DNA from: Variovorax paradoxus | Lineage (GTDB): Bacteria; Pseudomonadota; Gammaproteobacteria; Burkholderiales; Burkholderiaceae_C | Assembly: GCF_009498455.1 (NCBI RefSeq) | Contig: NZ_CP045644.1 | Location: forward strand, 7,195,001-7,259,000 | Length of the DNA stretch: 64,000 bases | Reading direction: 5' to 3' | Part shown: positions 26,513 to 35,851 of the stretch, one piece after another | Layout: each line of letters begins with the position of its first letter | Position numbering within the stretch: position 1 is the first letter of the stretch | The notes under the pieces: model-generated | Databases searched by the model: none | The model's input: the letters and a program-made list of their open reading frames with translations, nothing else | What the model was told of the DNA's origin: nothing | Program-made: the position numbers and the translations under genes

Positions 26513-29032
26513 ATGAATCGGACCTCTCGCCTCGCGGGCCTGCGCCTTCCCGCCCTCCTGGCCGCGTTGACCGTGTGGGCCCTGCTGATGTGCGGCAGCG
26601 CCCTCGCGCAGCCCGACGCCAGCATGAACGCCGGCAACGGCAACCCCAACAACAGCGCCAACACCGCGGCCGCCGCCGCAGCCCCGCCACCCACCATTGC
26701 AGAGCTGCGCGCGCAGTTCGCGCGCATCGCGCCGACGGGCAAGGCCAACGCCAGTGTCGTTCCGGGCGCCGAAGACGACGACGCCCGCAAGCAGCTCGCG
26801 CAGATCAACGAAATCGGCGTGCAGGCCGACAAGTTCGTGTCCGCCCGCGCCAGCGAACTGGCCGACCTGAACGCACGGCTCGGCGAACTCGGCAACCCGC
26901 CCGCGGCCGGCGCCACCGAAGACCCCAACATCACGCGCCAGCGCGCGCAGCTGACCAAGGAGCGCAATGCGCTCGACGCGGACATCCGCCTGGCCCGGCT
27001 GCTGGCGATCGACGTGCGCCAGCGCGGCACCGACGTGGTGTCGCAACGGCGCCAGCAGTTCGAAGCCGAGCTCACCAGCCGCGCCGCCTCGCCGCTCGGC
27101 GGCGAGTTCTGGGACGACCTGCGCGAGGCCTGGCCCGACGACCTGGCCCGGCTGCAGGCGATCGGGTCGGCGCTCGGCGACGGTTTCGATCAGGCGCTGC
27201 AGCCCGAAAGCCGCACGCCGGTGATCGCCGCCTTCATCGGTGCGCTGCTGCTCGCGTGGCTCGGTGTGTGGGCCGCCGAGCGCGGGCTGACACGGCTGGC
27301 CACGCGCGTGCTGCCGGCCGGGCGGCTGCGCCGCTCGCTGCTGGTGATCGCCATCGTCGCCACGCACGTGCTGCTGGTCGCCGTGGCCGCGCACGGCGTC
27401 GTCGAAGTGCTCAAGGCCCACGCGATGTGGGACGCGCAGGCGCGCAAGGCGCTTCAATCGGCAGCGCAGACGCTGACCTTCATGGCCTTCATCGTCGGCC
27501 TGGGGCGCGGGCTGCTGGCCACGGGCCGGCCGTCGTGGCGCCTGCCGGCCATTCCCGACCTCACGGCGCAGCGCCTGTCGGCATTGCCGTGGCTGGTGGC
27601 GCTGGTGGCCGCGCTGGCGTGGACGCCCGCCGAGATCAACGCGCTCATCGACGCCAGCTTTGCCGCCGTGGTGACCACGCACGTAGCGACGGCGCTGCTG
27701 CTCACCGCGCTGGTCGGCACCGTCGTGTACCGCCTGAAGGCGCTGCGCGCCGACGCGCCCGACGCCGGCCTGCCGGAACGGCCGATGTGGGTCGGGGTGC
27801 TGGTGGCGCTGATCGTGGTGCTGGTGATCGCGATCTGGGTGCTGGTGGCCTTCGGCTATGTGGCGCTGGCGAGCTTCCTGGCTTCGCAGCTCACCTGGAG
27901 CGGCATCGTCGCGGCGGCCTTCTACGTGCTGTTCAAGTTTGCCGACGACCTGTTCATGGCCGTGGTGTCCTCGCGCAGCGCTTCAGGCCAGCGGCTGCAG
28001 AAGAGCTTCGGCCTCGCGCCGCAGACGCTCGACCAGGCGGCCACGGTGCTCTCGGGCCTGAGCCGCGTGGCGCTGTTCTTCTACATGCTGGTGGCGCTGG
28101 CCGCGCCGCTGGGCACGGGCCCGGGCGAGGTGTTCCAGCGCGGCGGCAAGCTCGGCACCGGCGTGAAGGTGGGCGAGTTCCAGCTGGTGCCGGGCGCGAT
28201 CCTCAGCGCCGTGGCAGTGGCGGTGATCGGCTTCATCGTGCTGCGGGTGTTCAAGCGCTGGCTCTCGCGCAGCTACCTGCCGAGCACCCAGTTCGAGCCC
28301 GGCATGCAAAGCTCGATCACCACGCTGCTGGGCTACGTGGGCGGCATCCTGGTGGTGGCGTTCTCGCTGTCGGCGCTGGGCATCGGCATCGAGCGCATCG
28401 CGTGGGTGGCGAGCGCGCTGTCGGTGGGCATCGGTTTCGGCCTGCAGGCCATCGTGCAGAACTTCATTTCGGGGCTGATCCTGCTGGCCGAGCAGCCGGT
28501 GAAGGTGGGCGACTGGGTGGTGCTGGGCACCACCGAGGGCGACGTGCGGCGCATCAACGTGCGCGCCACCGAGATCCAGCTGGGCGACCGCTCGACGCTG
28601 ATCGTGCCCAACTCGGAGTTCATCACCAAGACCGTGCGCAACATGACGCTGGCCAACGCCGAGGGCCGCGTGCTGATCCGCCTGCCGATGCCGCTGACCA
28701 CCGACGCGCAGCGCGTGCGCGACCTGATCCTCGAGGCGTGCCGCGCGCACGAAGGCGTGCTGGAAACGCCGGCGCCTTCGCTCACGCTCGAAGGCATCGA
28801 GAACGGGCTGCTGATCTTCCAGGCCATCGCCTACGTGCCGAGCCCCCGGCTGGCGGGCGGCGTGCGCAGCGACCTGCTGTTCACGATCCTCGATGCGCTC
28901 AAGCAGGCCGACCTGCCGCTGGCCACGCCCACGACGCTGGTGATGGCCGCGGCCGCGCCGGTGCTGCCCGCCGAGCCGTCGCCGGCGCCGGCCACACCAG
29001 CGTCTCCTTTGCCGGGCACCACCAGCACCTGA
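26513..29032 (+). CDS. DUF3772-containing MscS-type mechanosensitive channel
   Basis: An 839-residue inner-membrane protein. Residues 1-33 are a signal peptide (LMCGSALAQ). A periplasmic region to about residue 230 includes a coiled-coil-like part and a DUF3772 segment (EFWDDLREAWPDDLARLQAI). About nine to eleven membrane helices follow. The MscS core is at about residues 590-800: GIGFGLQAIVQNFISGLILL, then AEQPVKVGDWVVLG, RSTLIVPNSEFITKTVRNM. The architecture resembles the large YbdG/MscM-like group. It would release solutes on membrane tension. The C-terminal 30 residues are Pro/Ala-rich. It is convergent with the Lrp-like gene, 13 bases away. Confidence 0.9.
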   Translation: MNRTSRLAGLRLPALLAALTVWALLMCGSALAQPDASMNAGNGNPNNSANTAAAAAAPPPTIAELRAQFARIAPTGKANASVVPGAEDDDARKQLAQINEIGVQADKFVSARASELADLNARLGELGNPPAAGATEDPNITRQRAQLTKERNALDADIRLARLLAIDVRQRGTDVVSQRRQQFEAELTSRAASPLGGEFWDDLREAWPDDLARLQAIGSALGDGFDQALQPESRTPVIAAFIGALLLAWLGVWAAERGLTRLATRVLPAGRLRRSLLVIAIVATHVLLVAVAAHGVVEVLKAHAMWDAQARKALQSAAQTLTFMAFIVGLGRGLLATGRPSWRLPAIPDLTAQRLSALPWLVALVAALAWTPAEINALIDASFAAVVTTHVATALLLTALVGTVVYRLKALRADAPDAGLPERPMWVGVLVALIVVLVIAIWVLVAFGYVALASFLASQLTWSGIVAAAFYVLFKFADDLFMAVVSSRSASGQRLQKSFGLAPQTLDQAATVLSGLSRVALFFYMLVALAAPLGTGPGEVFQRGGKLGTGVKVGEFQLVPGAILSAVAVAVIGFIVLRVFKRWLSRSYLPSTQFEPGMQSSITTLLGYVGGILVVAFSLSALGIGIERIAWVASALSVGIGFGLQAIVQNFISGLILLAEQPVKVGDWVVLGTTEGDVRRINVRATEIQLGDRSTLIVPNSEFITKTVRNMTLANAEGRVLIRLPMPLTTDAQRVRDLILEACRAHEGVLETPAPSLTLEGIENGLLIFQAIAYVPSPRLAGGVRSDLLFTILDALKQADLPLATPTTLVMAAAAPVLPAEPSPAPATPASPLPGTTST

Positions 29033-29045
29033 AGCGCCCGCCGCC

Positions 29046-29516
29046 TTATTCGAGCGGCAGCGCGCCCGTGCACTTGATCTCGTTCAGGCACACGCTGGAG
29101 CGCACAGCCGACACGCCCGGCATGTGCATCAGCGTGTGCATCAAGAACTGCGACAACGCCTCCAGGTCGCGCGCGACCACCTTGAGCACGTAGTCGAAGT
29201 CGCCGGTCACCGAGTAGCACTCCAGGATCTGCCGCATGTCGGCGATCAGGTCCTGGAACTTGGGCAGCTCGTCGACGTGGCCGCGCGCCATCGTGACGTG
29301 GATGAAGGCGATCACGCCCAGCCCGATGTGGCGCGCATTCAGCCGCGCGGCGTAACCGCTGATCAGCCCCAGTTCTTCGAGCCGCCGGTGGCGCCGCAGG
29401 CACTGCGCGGGCGACAGCTGGGCCACCTCAGCCAGGTCCAGGTTGGACGCACGGCCGTGCGCCTGGAGGTGCTCCAGAATCCGCCGGTCGGTGCGGTCGA
29501 GTTCGATGATCTGCAA
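29046..29516 (-). CDS. Lrp/AsnC-family transcriptional regulator
   Basis: A 156-residue regulator. Residues 5-60 are the winged helix-turn-helix (LDRTDRRILEHLQAHGRASN, AQLSPAQCLRRHRRLEELGL) and residues 70-150 the RAM ligand-binding domain (YSVTGDFDYVLKVVARDLE). I choose the TTG at 29516 because GGAGACG lies upstream at the right distance and the family start LQIIELDRTD follows at once; no ATG fits without a 60-residue unconserved leader. It is divergent from an amino-acid-type ABC importer, and two palindromes between them are probable binding sites, so it likely controls that importer and itself. Confidence 0.9.
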   Translation of the reverse strand: MQIIELDRTDRRILEHLQAHGRASNLDLAEVAQLSPAQCLRRHRRLEELGLISGYAARLNARHIGLGVIAFIHVTMARGHVDELPKFQDLIADMRQILECYSVTGDFDYVLKVVARDLEALSQFLMHTLMHMPGVSAVRSSVCLNEIKCTGALPLE

Positions 29517-29531
29517 TTTCGTCTCCCTATA

Positions 29532-29546
29532 TGCATGATTGATGCA
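29532..29546. promoter_or_regulatory. Palindrome 1, probable Lrp/AsnC-type operator
   Basis: TGCAT and ATGCA separated by 5 bases, 15 bases in all, starting 16 bases upstream of the TTG start of the Lrp-like gene. It lies over the expected promoter of that gene and would suit autoregulation. Its centre is 54 bases, about five helical turns, from palindrome 2. Confidence 0.45.
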
Positions 29547-29584
29547 ATTATGTTTCTTAAAGCGGGGAAAGCCCGAGGGGTTCA

Positions 29585-29601
29585 TGCACCTTAATTGTGC
29601 A
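29585..29601. promoter_or_regulatory. Palindrome 2, probable Lrp/AsnC-type operator with -10
   Basis: TGCAC and GTGCA separated by 7 AT-rich bases. It overlaps the space between a possible -35 (TTCATG, 29581-29586) and a -10 TACGAT (29605-29610) reading toward the ABC importer. Binding there would control the importer promoter. Confidence 0.45.
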
Positions 29602-29727
29602 AAGTACGATCTAGACTTCGACGCGCCCGGACGGCGTTGCACCCATCCGGGCCGCTGGATGGCGCCCCAGGCTTTGCCCGCGGCTTCGAACGCACCCACA
29701 CCCCTTTCCCCTCCCGGAGACCCTTAC

Positions 29728-30705
29728 GTGAAAAACGCTTTGCTTCGCACCCCCTTCAGCGCCATGGCCCTGGCCCTCGGCGTGCTCGCCGCCGCACCGG
29801 CGCTGGCCGCCGACAAGTCGGTCGCCGTGACCGCCATCGTCGAGCACCCGGCGCTGGACGCCGTGCGCGACGGCGTGAAGGAAGAGCTGAAGGCCGCCGG
29901 CTACGAAGCGGGCAAGAACCTGAAGTTCAGCTACCAGAGCGCGCAGGGCAACGTGGGCACCGCCGCCCAGATCGCCCGCAAGTACGTGGGCGATGCGCCC
30001 GACGTGATCGTCGCCATCGCCACGCCGTCGGCGCAGGCGACCGTGGCCGCCACCAAGACGATTCCCGTCGTGTACTCGGCCATCACCGACCCGGTGGCCG
30101 CCAAGCTGGTGAAGAACTGGGAGCCCTCGGGCACCAACGTGACGGGCGTGTCCGACCTGTCGCCGCTCGAGAAGCACATCGACCTGATCAAGAAGGTCGT
30201 GCCGAACGCCAAGCGCATCGGCGTGATCTACAGCCCCGGCGAAGCCAACTCGGTGGCCATCGTCACAGCGCTGAAGAAAGCCGCTGCCGACGCCGGCATG
30301 ACCGTGGTCGAAGCCGCCGCCGCGCGCACCGTCGACGTGCCCACCGCCGCCCAGAGCCTGGTCGGCAAGGCCGACGTGATCTACACGCCCACCGACAACA
30401 ACGTGGTCTCGGCCTTCGAGGGCATCGTGAAGGTGGCGCAGCAGGCCAAGCTGCCCGTGGTGGCCGCCGACACCGCCACCGTCGAGCGCGGCGCCGTGGC
30501 CGCACTGGGCCTGAACTACACCGACATCGGCCGCCAGACCGGCAAGATCGTGGTGCGCATCCTCAAGGGCGAGAAGCCCGGCGCCATCGCATCGCAGACC
30601 AGCACCAACTTCGAGCTGGTGGTGAACCCCAGCGCGGCCAAGCTGCAGGGCGTGACCCTGTCGGACGCGCTGCTGAAGTCGGCGAAGGTCGTCAGCACCA
30701 AGTAA
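29728..30705 (+). CDS. TrpX-like ABC transporter substrate-binding protein
   Basis: A 325-residue binding protein of the ABC_sub_bind family (COG2984, TrpX/YtfQ-unrelated). A signal peptide ends near LAA-DKS. Conserved blocks are VAVTAIVEHPALDAVRDGVK, IVAIATPSAQATVAAT, IPVVYSAITDPVAAKLV and VIYTPTDNNVVSAFEGIV. In Gram-positive bacteria close relatives (TrpX) serve tryptophan uptake under T-box control. Here the divergent Lrp/AsnC regulator also suggests an amino acid, but the ligand is not proven. The start is GTG at 29728 with CGGAGA upstream; no ATG gives a sensible signal peptide. A strong hairpin follows the stop. Confidence 0.88.
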   Translation: MKNALLRTPFSAMALALGVLAAAPALAADKSVAVTAIVEHPALDAVRDGVKEELKAAGYEAGKNLKFSYQSAQGNVGTAAQIARKYVGDAPDVIVAIATPSAQATVAATKTIPVVYSAITDPVAAKLVKNWEPSGTNVTGVSDLSPLEKHIDLIKKVVPNAKRIGVIYSPGEANSVAIVTALKKAAADAGMTVVEAAAARTVDVPTAAQSLVGKADVIYTPTDNNVVSAFEGIVKVAQQAKLPVVAADTATVERGAVAALGLNYTDIGRQTGKIVVRILKGEKPGAIASQTSTNFELVVNPSAAKLQGVTLSDALLKSAKVVSTK

Positions 30706-30714
30706 AAGCCGCCC

Positions 30715-30761
30715 CGGCGGGCCTTCCGCTCCCGGCGCAGGCCGGGCGCCGGGGCCCGCCG
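30715..30761 (+). other. Strong intercistronic hairpin after the binding-protein gene
   Basis: A 9-base outer stem CGGCGGGCC/GGCCCGCCG (30715-30723 with 30753-30761) encloses an inner CCCGG/CCGGG stem. There is no T-run, so it more likely stabilises the upstream mRNA end or pauses transcription than terminates it. It mirrors the hairpin after ugpB. Confidence 0.6.
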
Positions 30762-30783
30762 ACTGCGCTCCCCGGAAGCCCCC

Positions 30784-31680
30784 ATGTCCCTCATTGCTTC
30801 GCTGGGCGCCATCGAGATCGGTCTGATTTTCGGACTGGTCGCGCTGGGCGTCTTCATGTCGTTTCGCATCATCAACTTTCCCGACCTCACGGTGGACGGC
30901 AGCTTTCCGCTGGGCGCCGCCGTGGCCGCGACGCTCATCGTCGCGGGCTGGAACCCCGCCGCCGCCACGGCCGTCGCCTGCGTGGCCGGTGCCGCCTCGG
31001 GCTGGCTCACGGCCTGGCTCAACGTCAAGCTGAAGATCATGCAGCTGCTCGCGAGCATCCTGGTGATGATCGCGCTGTACTCCATCAACCTGCGCGTGAT
31101 GGGCAAGCCCAACGTGGCGCTCATCACCGAACCCACGGTGTTCAGCATGGTCAGCTTCGGCGGCATGCCCGAGCAGTGGGCCAAGCCGCTGTTGCTGCTG
31201 ATCATCGTGATCGCCGCGAAGATCCTGGTCGACATGTTCTTCGCCTCCGAAGCCGGCCTGGCGATGCGCGCCACCGGCGGCAACGCGCGCATGGCGCGTG
31301 CGCAGGGCATCTCGACCGACTTCCACACGATGGCAGGCCTGGCGCTTTCCAACGCGCTGGTGGCGCTGGCCGGTGCGCTGTTCGCGCAGAGCCAGGGCAC
31401 GGCCGACATCTCGATGGGCGTGGGCACGATCGTGATCGGCCTGGCCGCCGTGATCATCGGCGAGACCCTGCTGCCCGCGCGCAGCATGGTCATCACCACG
31501 CTGGCCTGCGTGCTGGGTGCGCTGCTGTATCGCTTCTTCATCGCGATGGCGCTCAACACCGACTTCATGGGCCTGCAGGCGCAAGACCTGAACCTCGTCA
31601 CCGCCGTTCTCGTGGCGTTCGCGCTGCTGGTGCCCGCCTACAAGCGCAAGCTGGGCGGACTCTTCAAGGGGAAGAACTGA
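30784..31680 (+). CDS. TrpY-like ABC transporter permease
   Basis: A 298-residue membrane protein with eight or nine predicted helices, of the COG4120 permease type that accompanies TrpX-like binding proteins. Typical parts are GLVALGVFMSFRIINFPDLT, VDGSFPLGAA and GLAMRATGGNARMARAQGIS (the loop contacting the ATPase). The last residues are basic (YKRKLGGLFKGKN). The stop overlaps the ATPase start (TGATG). Confidence 0.9.
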   Translation: MSLIASLGAIEIGLIFGLVALGVFMSFRIINFPDLTVDGSFPLGAAVAATLIVAGWNPAAATAVACVAGAASGWLTAWLNVKLKIMQLLASILVMIALYSINLRVMGKPNVALITEPTVFSMVSFGGMPEQWAKPLLLLIIVIAAKILVDMFFASEAGLAMRATGGNARMARAQGISTDFHTMAGLALSNALVALAGALFAQSQGTADISMGVGTIVIGLAAVIIGETLLPARSMVITTLACVLGALLYRFFIAMALNTDFMGLQAQDLNLVTAVLVAFALLVPAYKRKLGGLFKGKN

Positions 31681-32474
31681 TGCTGCGCGCGCAACAACTC
31701 GAAATCACCTTCAACCCCGGCACGCCGATCGAAAACCGCGTGCTGCGTGGCCTGAGCCTGGACATTCCCACCGGCCAGTTCGTCACCGTGATCGGCTCGA
31801 ACGGCGCGGGCAAGTCGACCTTTCTGAACGCGATCAGCGGCGACCTGATGGTCGACAAGGGCCGCCTCGAAATCGACGGCAAGGACGTGACCCGCCTGAA
31901 CGCCTGGCAGCGCTCGGGCATGGTGGCGCGCGTGTTCCAGGACCCGATGGCCGGCACCTGCGAGGCGCTGACCATCGAGGAAAACATGGCGCTGGCGTGG
32001 AAGCGCGGCGAGCGCAGGGGCTTCGGCTTCTCGCTCAATCGCAACCTGCGCGAACTGTTCCGCGAGAAGCTGTCGATCCTGAAGCTGGGCCTCGAAAACC
32101 GGCTGGCCGACCGCATCGGCCTGCTCTCGGGCGGCCAGCGCCAGGCCGTGAGCCTGCTGATGGCGTCGCTGCGGCCCTCGCGCATCCTGCTGCTCGACGA
32201 GCACACGGCCGCGCTCGACCCGAAGACCGCCGCCTTCGTGCTGGAGCTGACCGCCAAGATCGTCGAAGGCAGCCAGCTCACCGCGATGATGGTCACGCAC
32301 AGCATGCGCCAGGCGCTGGACTACGGTTCGCGCACCGTGATGCTGCACGAAGGCCAGGTGATCCTCGACGTGGCCGGCGACCAGCGCTCGGGCCTGGACG
32401 TGCCCGACCTGCTGCGCATGTTCGAGCAGACGCGCGGCGAGAAGCTGGACGACGACAAGCTGCTGCTCGCCTGA
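31680..32474 (+). CDS. TrpZ-like ABC transporter ATPase
   Basis: A 264-residue ATP-binding subunit of the COG1101 type. It has Walker A GSNGAGKST, the Q-loop FQDPMAGT, signature LSGGQRQAVSLLMA, Walker B ILLLDEHTAALDP and switch His in MVTHSMRQAL. The start ATG at 31680 overlaps the permease stop by one base, and the stop overlaps the next gene by one base (TGATG in both cases), so permease, ATPase and GNAT genes are translationally coupled. Confidence 0.92.
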   Translation: MLRAQQLEITFNPGTPIENRVLRGLSLDIPTGQFVTVIGSNGAGKSTFLNAISGDLMVDKGRLEIDGKDVTRLNAWQRSGMVARVFQDPMAGTCEALTIEENMALAWKRGERRGFGFSLNRNLRELFREKLSILKLGLENRLADRIGLLSGGQRQAVSLLMASLRPSRILLLDEHTAALDPKTAAFVLELTAKIVEGSQLTAMMVTHSMRQALDYGSRTVMLHEGQVILDVAGDQRSGLDVPDLLRMFEQTRGEKLDDDKLLLA

Positions 32475-32989
32475 TGGACGCAGCGCCTTCTCTTCTCGTG
32501 CGCGACATGCGCGCGGACGATCTCGAGGCCGTGCTGGCGATCCAGCTCGCCTGCTACGGCGCGGGGTTCGTGGAGGACGGCGTGCTCATCGCGCGGCGGC
32601 TGGCCACCTCGCCGCACACCGGCTGGGTGGCCGAGCACGGCGGCGCCGTGCGGGCCTACCTGGCGGCCTACCCCTCGCAGCGCGGCAAGCTCACGCCGTT
32701 GCATGGCGACTTCGAGGTCGCGCCCGCCGCCGACGCGCTCTATCTGCACGACCTGGCGGTGCACCCCGAGGCCTCGGGGCTCGGCCTGGGGCCGCGCCTC
32801 GTGCGCCACGCCTGGGCCCACGCGCTGCGTGCGGGCTGGCGGCATTCGACGCTGGTGTCGGTGCAAGCATCGGTCGGGTTCTGGGAGCGCCAGGGGTATG
32901 CGGCCACGGCGCCGGCCGGCGACGAGCAGCAGGCCCGGCTGGCGACCTACCCCGGGCACTCGGTCTACATGGCCCGCCGGCTCGACTGA
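32474..32989 (+). CDS. GNAT-family N-acetyltransferase
   Basis: A 171-residue acetyltransferase fold. It has an N-terminal VRDMRADDLEAVLAIQLACY, and the acetyl-CoA binding motif A as LHDLAVHPEASGLGLGPRLV (residues about 91-110), with C-terminal FWERQGYAAT. The acceptor is unknown. It overlaps the ATPase stop by one base, so it belongs to the importer operon and may act on the imported compound or on an analogue of it. That link is inference. Confidence 0.88.
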   Translation: MDAAPSLLVRDMRADDLEAVLAIQLACYGAGFVEDGVLIARRLATSPHTGWVAEHGGAVRAYLAAYPSQRGKLTPLHGDFEVAPAADALYLHDLAVHPEASGLGLGPRLVRHAWAHALRAGWRHSTLVSVQASVGFWERQGYAATAPAGDEQQARLATYPGHSVYMARRLD

Positions 32990-32996
32990 CGTCGGC

Positions 32997-33275
32997 TCAG
33001 CGGCCCCAGCCGCGCATCACGAGCCACTGCACGGTGCCGCAGACCGCCGCCAGCGCGGCATAGGTGGCCATCGAGCCGTCGCGGCCCGTGACGATCAGGC
33101 CGGCCAGCGAGGTCAGCAGGCCGGCCCCGAAGGTGATCGCCCATTGCATCCACCAGCGCGGAATGCCGGTGCGCGGGCCGCCAAGAAAGCGCCCCACGGC
33201 CACGAGCACCCAGGCGATGAAAGCCGCGGGTGCCGCAAAATTAAGCAGGTGATTGAAGAGGTCCAGCAGGTCCAT
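32997..33275 (-). CDS. Small membrane protein, unknown function
   Basis: A 92-residue protein starting MDLLDLFNHLLNF, with three predicted membrane helices (about residues 12-32, 48-66 and 70-86) and a PRTGIPRWWMQWAIT loop. I do not recognise a named family. The ATG at 33275 is preferred to the one at 33338, which adds a non-hydrophobic leader. It is convergent with the GNAT gene (7 bases apart) and divergent from hemA. Confidence 0.7.
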   Translation of the reverse strand: MDLLDLFNHLLNFAAPAAFIAWVLVAVGRFLGGPRTGIPRWWMQWAITFGAGLLTSLAGLIVTGRDGSMATYAALAAVCGTVQWLVMRGWGR

Positions 33276-33373
33276 GAGGGGCCGTGAGTGGGCGCGAGGC
33301 CATGTGGCGGCGCATATGGCGGTCATAGGGAAAGCCATTTGCCCCTCGGCAAACCTCGCCCGGCTGCTGATTT

Positions 33374-33379
33374 TATAAT
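33374..33379 (+). promoter_or_regulatory. Candidate -10 (TATAAT) of hemA
   Basis: A perfect TATAAT ends 6 bases before the hemA ATG. No clear -35 is seen at 16-18 bases upstream. Transcription would begin at or within a base or two of the A of the ATG, which implies a leaderless hemA message or use of another start point. Confidence 0.45.
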
Positions 33380-33385
33380 CATGGA

Positions 33386-34657
33386 ATGTCAGTCTGGGCT
33401 CTCGGCTTGAACCACACGACCGCGCCGCTCGATCTGCGCGGTCGTTTCGCGTTCGCGCTCGATCAGATCGCCCCGACGCTGCACAGTTTGCGCAGTTCTT
33501 TTGGCAGCAGCAGCCACCCGCAAGTCGAGGCCGCGATCATCTCGACCTGCAACCGCACCGAGATCTATTGCGCCTCCGAGCACATCGCGCTCGACCACAC
33601 CTTCGGCTGGCTGGCCCAGAGCGGCGGCGTGGCCCCCGCCCTGCTGCGCTCGCACGCCTACACCCTGCACGACGACGAAGCCGCGCGCCATGCCTTCCGC
33701 GTGGCCAGCGGCCTCGACTCCATGGTCCTCGGCGAGGCCCAGATCCTCGGCCAGATGAAGGACGCCGTGCGCGCGGCCGAAACCGCCGGCGCGCTCGGCA
33801 GCACGCTCAACCAGCTGTTCCAGCGCTCGTTCGCGGTCGCCAAAGAAGTGCGCACCGCCACCGAAATCGGCGCCCACTCGATCAGCATGGCCGCCGCCGC
33901 CGTGCGCCTGGCCGGCCAGCTGTTCGAAGACCTGCGCACCACGCGCGTGCTGTTCGTCGGCGCGGGCGAAATGATCGACCTCGCGGCCACGCACTTCGCG
34001 GCCAAGGAACCCAAGGCCATCGCCATCGCCAACCGCACGCTGGAGCGCGGCGAAAAGCTGGCGTCGCGCTTCGGCGGCGAAGCCATGCGGCTGGCCGACC
34101 TGCCGGCGCGGCTGGCCGAGTTCGACATCGTCATCAGCTGCACCGCGAGCACGCTGCCGATCATTGGCCTGGGCGCCGTGGAGCGCGCGCTCAAGGCACG
34201 CAAGCACCGCCCGATGTTCATGGTCGACCTGGCCGTGCCGCGCGACATCGAACCCGAAGTGAAGGCCCTCGAAGACATCTACCTGTACACCGTGGACGAC
34301 CTCGCCCAGGTGGTGCAGCAGGGCCAGGCCAACCGCCAGGCGGCCGTGGCGCAGGCCGAGGTCATCATCGACGCCGGCGTGCAGAGCTTCATGCACTGGC
34401 TGGGCCAGCGCGGCACCGTGCCGCTGATCCAGCAGCTCAACGCGCAGGCCGACGAATGGCGCGCCGCCGAAATGGCCCGCGCGCGCAAGCTGCTCGCCAA
34501 GGGCGAATCGGTCGAGGTCGTGCTCGAAGCCATGTCGCGCGGGCTCACGCAGAAGATGATGCACGGCGCCATGGCCGAACTGCACGCGGGCGATGCCGCC
34601 TCGCGCGAACAGACGGCGCAGACGCTCTCGCGCCTGTTCCTGCGCAAAGAGCGTTAG
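33386..34657 (+). CDS. hemA: Glutamyl-tRNA reductase
   Basis: A 423-residue HemA, which reduces glutamyl-tRNA to glutamate-1-semialdehyde, the first committed step of tetrapyrrole synthesis by the C5 route. The catalytic Cys55 lies in [10 protein letters not shown]. Family blocks include [20 protein letters not shown] and the NADPH fold with [17 protein letters not shown]. No Shine-Dalgarno stands before the ATG, and TATAAT lies directly upstream. It is the first gene of hemA-prfA-prmC-grxD. Confidence 0.96.
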   Translation: MSVWALGLNHTTAPLDLRGRFAFALDQIAPTLHSLRSSFGSSSHPQVEAAIISTCNRTEIYCASEHIALDHTFGWLAQSGGVAPALLRSHAYTLHDDEAARHAFRVASGLDSMVLGEAQILGQMKDAVRAAETAGALGSTLNQLFQRSFAVAKEVRTATEIGAHSISMAAAAVRLAGQLFEDLRTTRVLFVGAGEMIDLAATHFAAKEPKAIAIANRTLERGEKLASRFGGEAMRLADLPARLAEFDIVISCTASTLPIIGLGAVERALKARKHRPMFMVDLAVPRDIEPEVKALEDIYLYTVDDLAQVVQQGQANRQAAVAQAEVIIDAGVQSFMHWLGQRGTVPLIQQLNAQADEWRAAEMARARKLLAKGESVEVVLEAMSRGLTQKMMHGAMAELHAGDAASREQTAQTLSRLFLRKER

Positions 34658-34762
34658 CGACGACGCTCGTTGATGGCCCGCCTGCCGCGCGGGCTGTGCT
34701 TTTCATGCGCCCTGCCGCTGCACTGCGGCGTCCCCCTCCCCATTTTTCGAGTCCCTTCCGTC

Positions 34763-35851
34763 GTGAAATCCTTTCTGCGCCACCAACTCGAACGCTATGT
34801 CCAACGCCTGGGCGAGCTCGACTTCCTGCTCTCGCGCGAAGACATCATGAGCGACATGGCGCAGTACCGCACCATCTCGCGCGAGCACGCCGAGGTCACG
34901 CAGATCGCCGGCCGCTACGAGCGCTTCAAGCAGCGCGAGGCCGACATCGCGGGCGCAATAGAAATGCTCGACGACCCCGACATGGCCGAGATGGCAGCGG
35001 AAGAAATCGCCGGTGCCGAGGCCGAGCTGGTGCAGCTCGAAGACGAGCTGCAGCGCCTGCTGCTGCCCAAGGACCCGGACGACGCACGCAACGCCTTCAT
35101 GGAAATCCGCGCCGGCACGGGCGGCGACGAATCGGCGCTGTTCGCGGGCGATCTGCTGCGCATGTACACGCGCTACTGCGAGCGCGTGGGCCTGCGCTGC
35201 GAGGTGGTGAGCGAGAGCGCGAGCGAACTCGGCGGCTACAAGGAAGTGGTGATCCGCATCGTCGGTGACGAAGTCTTCGGCAAGCTGCGCTTCGAATCGG
35301 GCGGCCACCGCGTGCAGCGCGTGCCGGCCACCGAAACCCAGGGCCGCATCCACACCAGCGCCTGCACCGTCGCCGTGCTGGCTGAGCCCGACGAAACCGT
35401 GGCGGTGCAGATCAACCCGGCCGACCTGCGCATCGACACCTACCGTGCGAGCGGCGCCGGCGGCCAGCACATCAACAAGACCGATTCAGCCGTGCGCATC
35501 ACGCACATCCCGACCGGCATCGTGGCCGAGTGCCAGGACGACCGCAGCCAGCACCGCAACAAGGCCAAGGCGCTGCAGGTGCTGTCGGCCCGCATCCAGG
35601 AAAAAGACCGCAGCGAGCGCGCCGCCAAGGACGCCGCCATGCGCAAGGGCCTGATCGGCAGCGGCGACCGCTCGGACCGCATCCGCACCTACAACTTCCC
35701 GCAGGGTCGGCTCACCGATCACCGCATCAATCTCACGCTCTACAAGCTGCTCGCCATCATGGAAGGCGACCTGGGTGACGTGCTCGAGGCGCTGCGCGCC
35801 GCGCGTGAAGCCGAGCAGCTGGCCGAACTCGAATCGAGCCTGCCCGCGTGA
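34763..35851 (+). CDS. prfA: Peptide chain release factor 1
   Basis: A 362-residue RF1. The stop-codon-reading PxT motif is seen in [10 protein letters not shown] and the catalytic GGQ in [15 protein letters not shown]. The N-terminal helical domain has [20 protein letters not shown] as in other RF1s. It reads UAA and UAG. The start is taken as GTG at 34763 ([11 protein letters not shown]), which matches the usual length; the ribosome-binding site is poor. Its stop overlaps the prmC start, the methylase that modifies this GGQ glutamine. Confidence 0.96.
   Translation: MKSFLRHQLERYVQRLGELDFLLSREDIMSDMAQYRTISREHAEVTQIAGRYERFKQREADIAGAIEMLDDPDMAEMAAEEIAGAEAELVQLEDELQRLLLPKDPDDARNAFMEIRAGTGGDESALFAGDLLRMYTRYCERVGLRCEVVSESASELGGYKEVVIRIVGDEVFGKLRFESGGHRVQRVPATETQGRIHTSACTVAVLAEPDETVAVQINPADLRIDTYRASGAGGQHINKTDSAVRITHIPTGIVAECQDDRSQHRNKAKALQVLSARIQEKDRSERAAKDAAMRKGLIGSGDRSDRIRTYNFPQGRLTDHRINLTLYKLLAIMEGDLGDVLEALRAAREAEQLAELESSLPA

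Noticed and set aside
29595..31600. Large plus- and minus-strand ORFs over the TrpX-like operon
   Set aside because: Out-of-frame shadows of the binding-protein and permease genes. The only real part in this frame is the ATPase from 31680.
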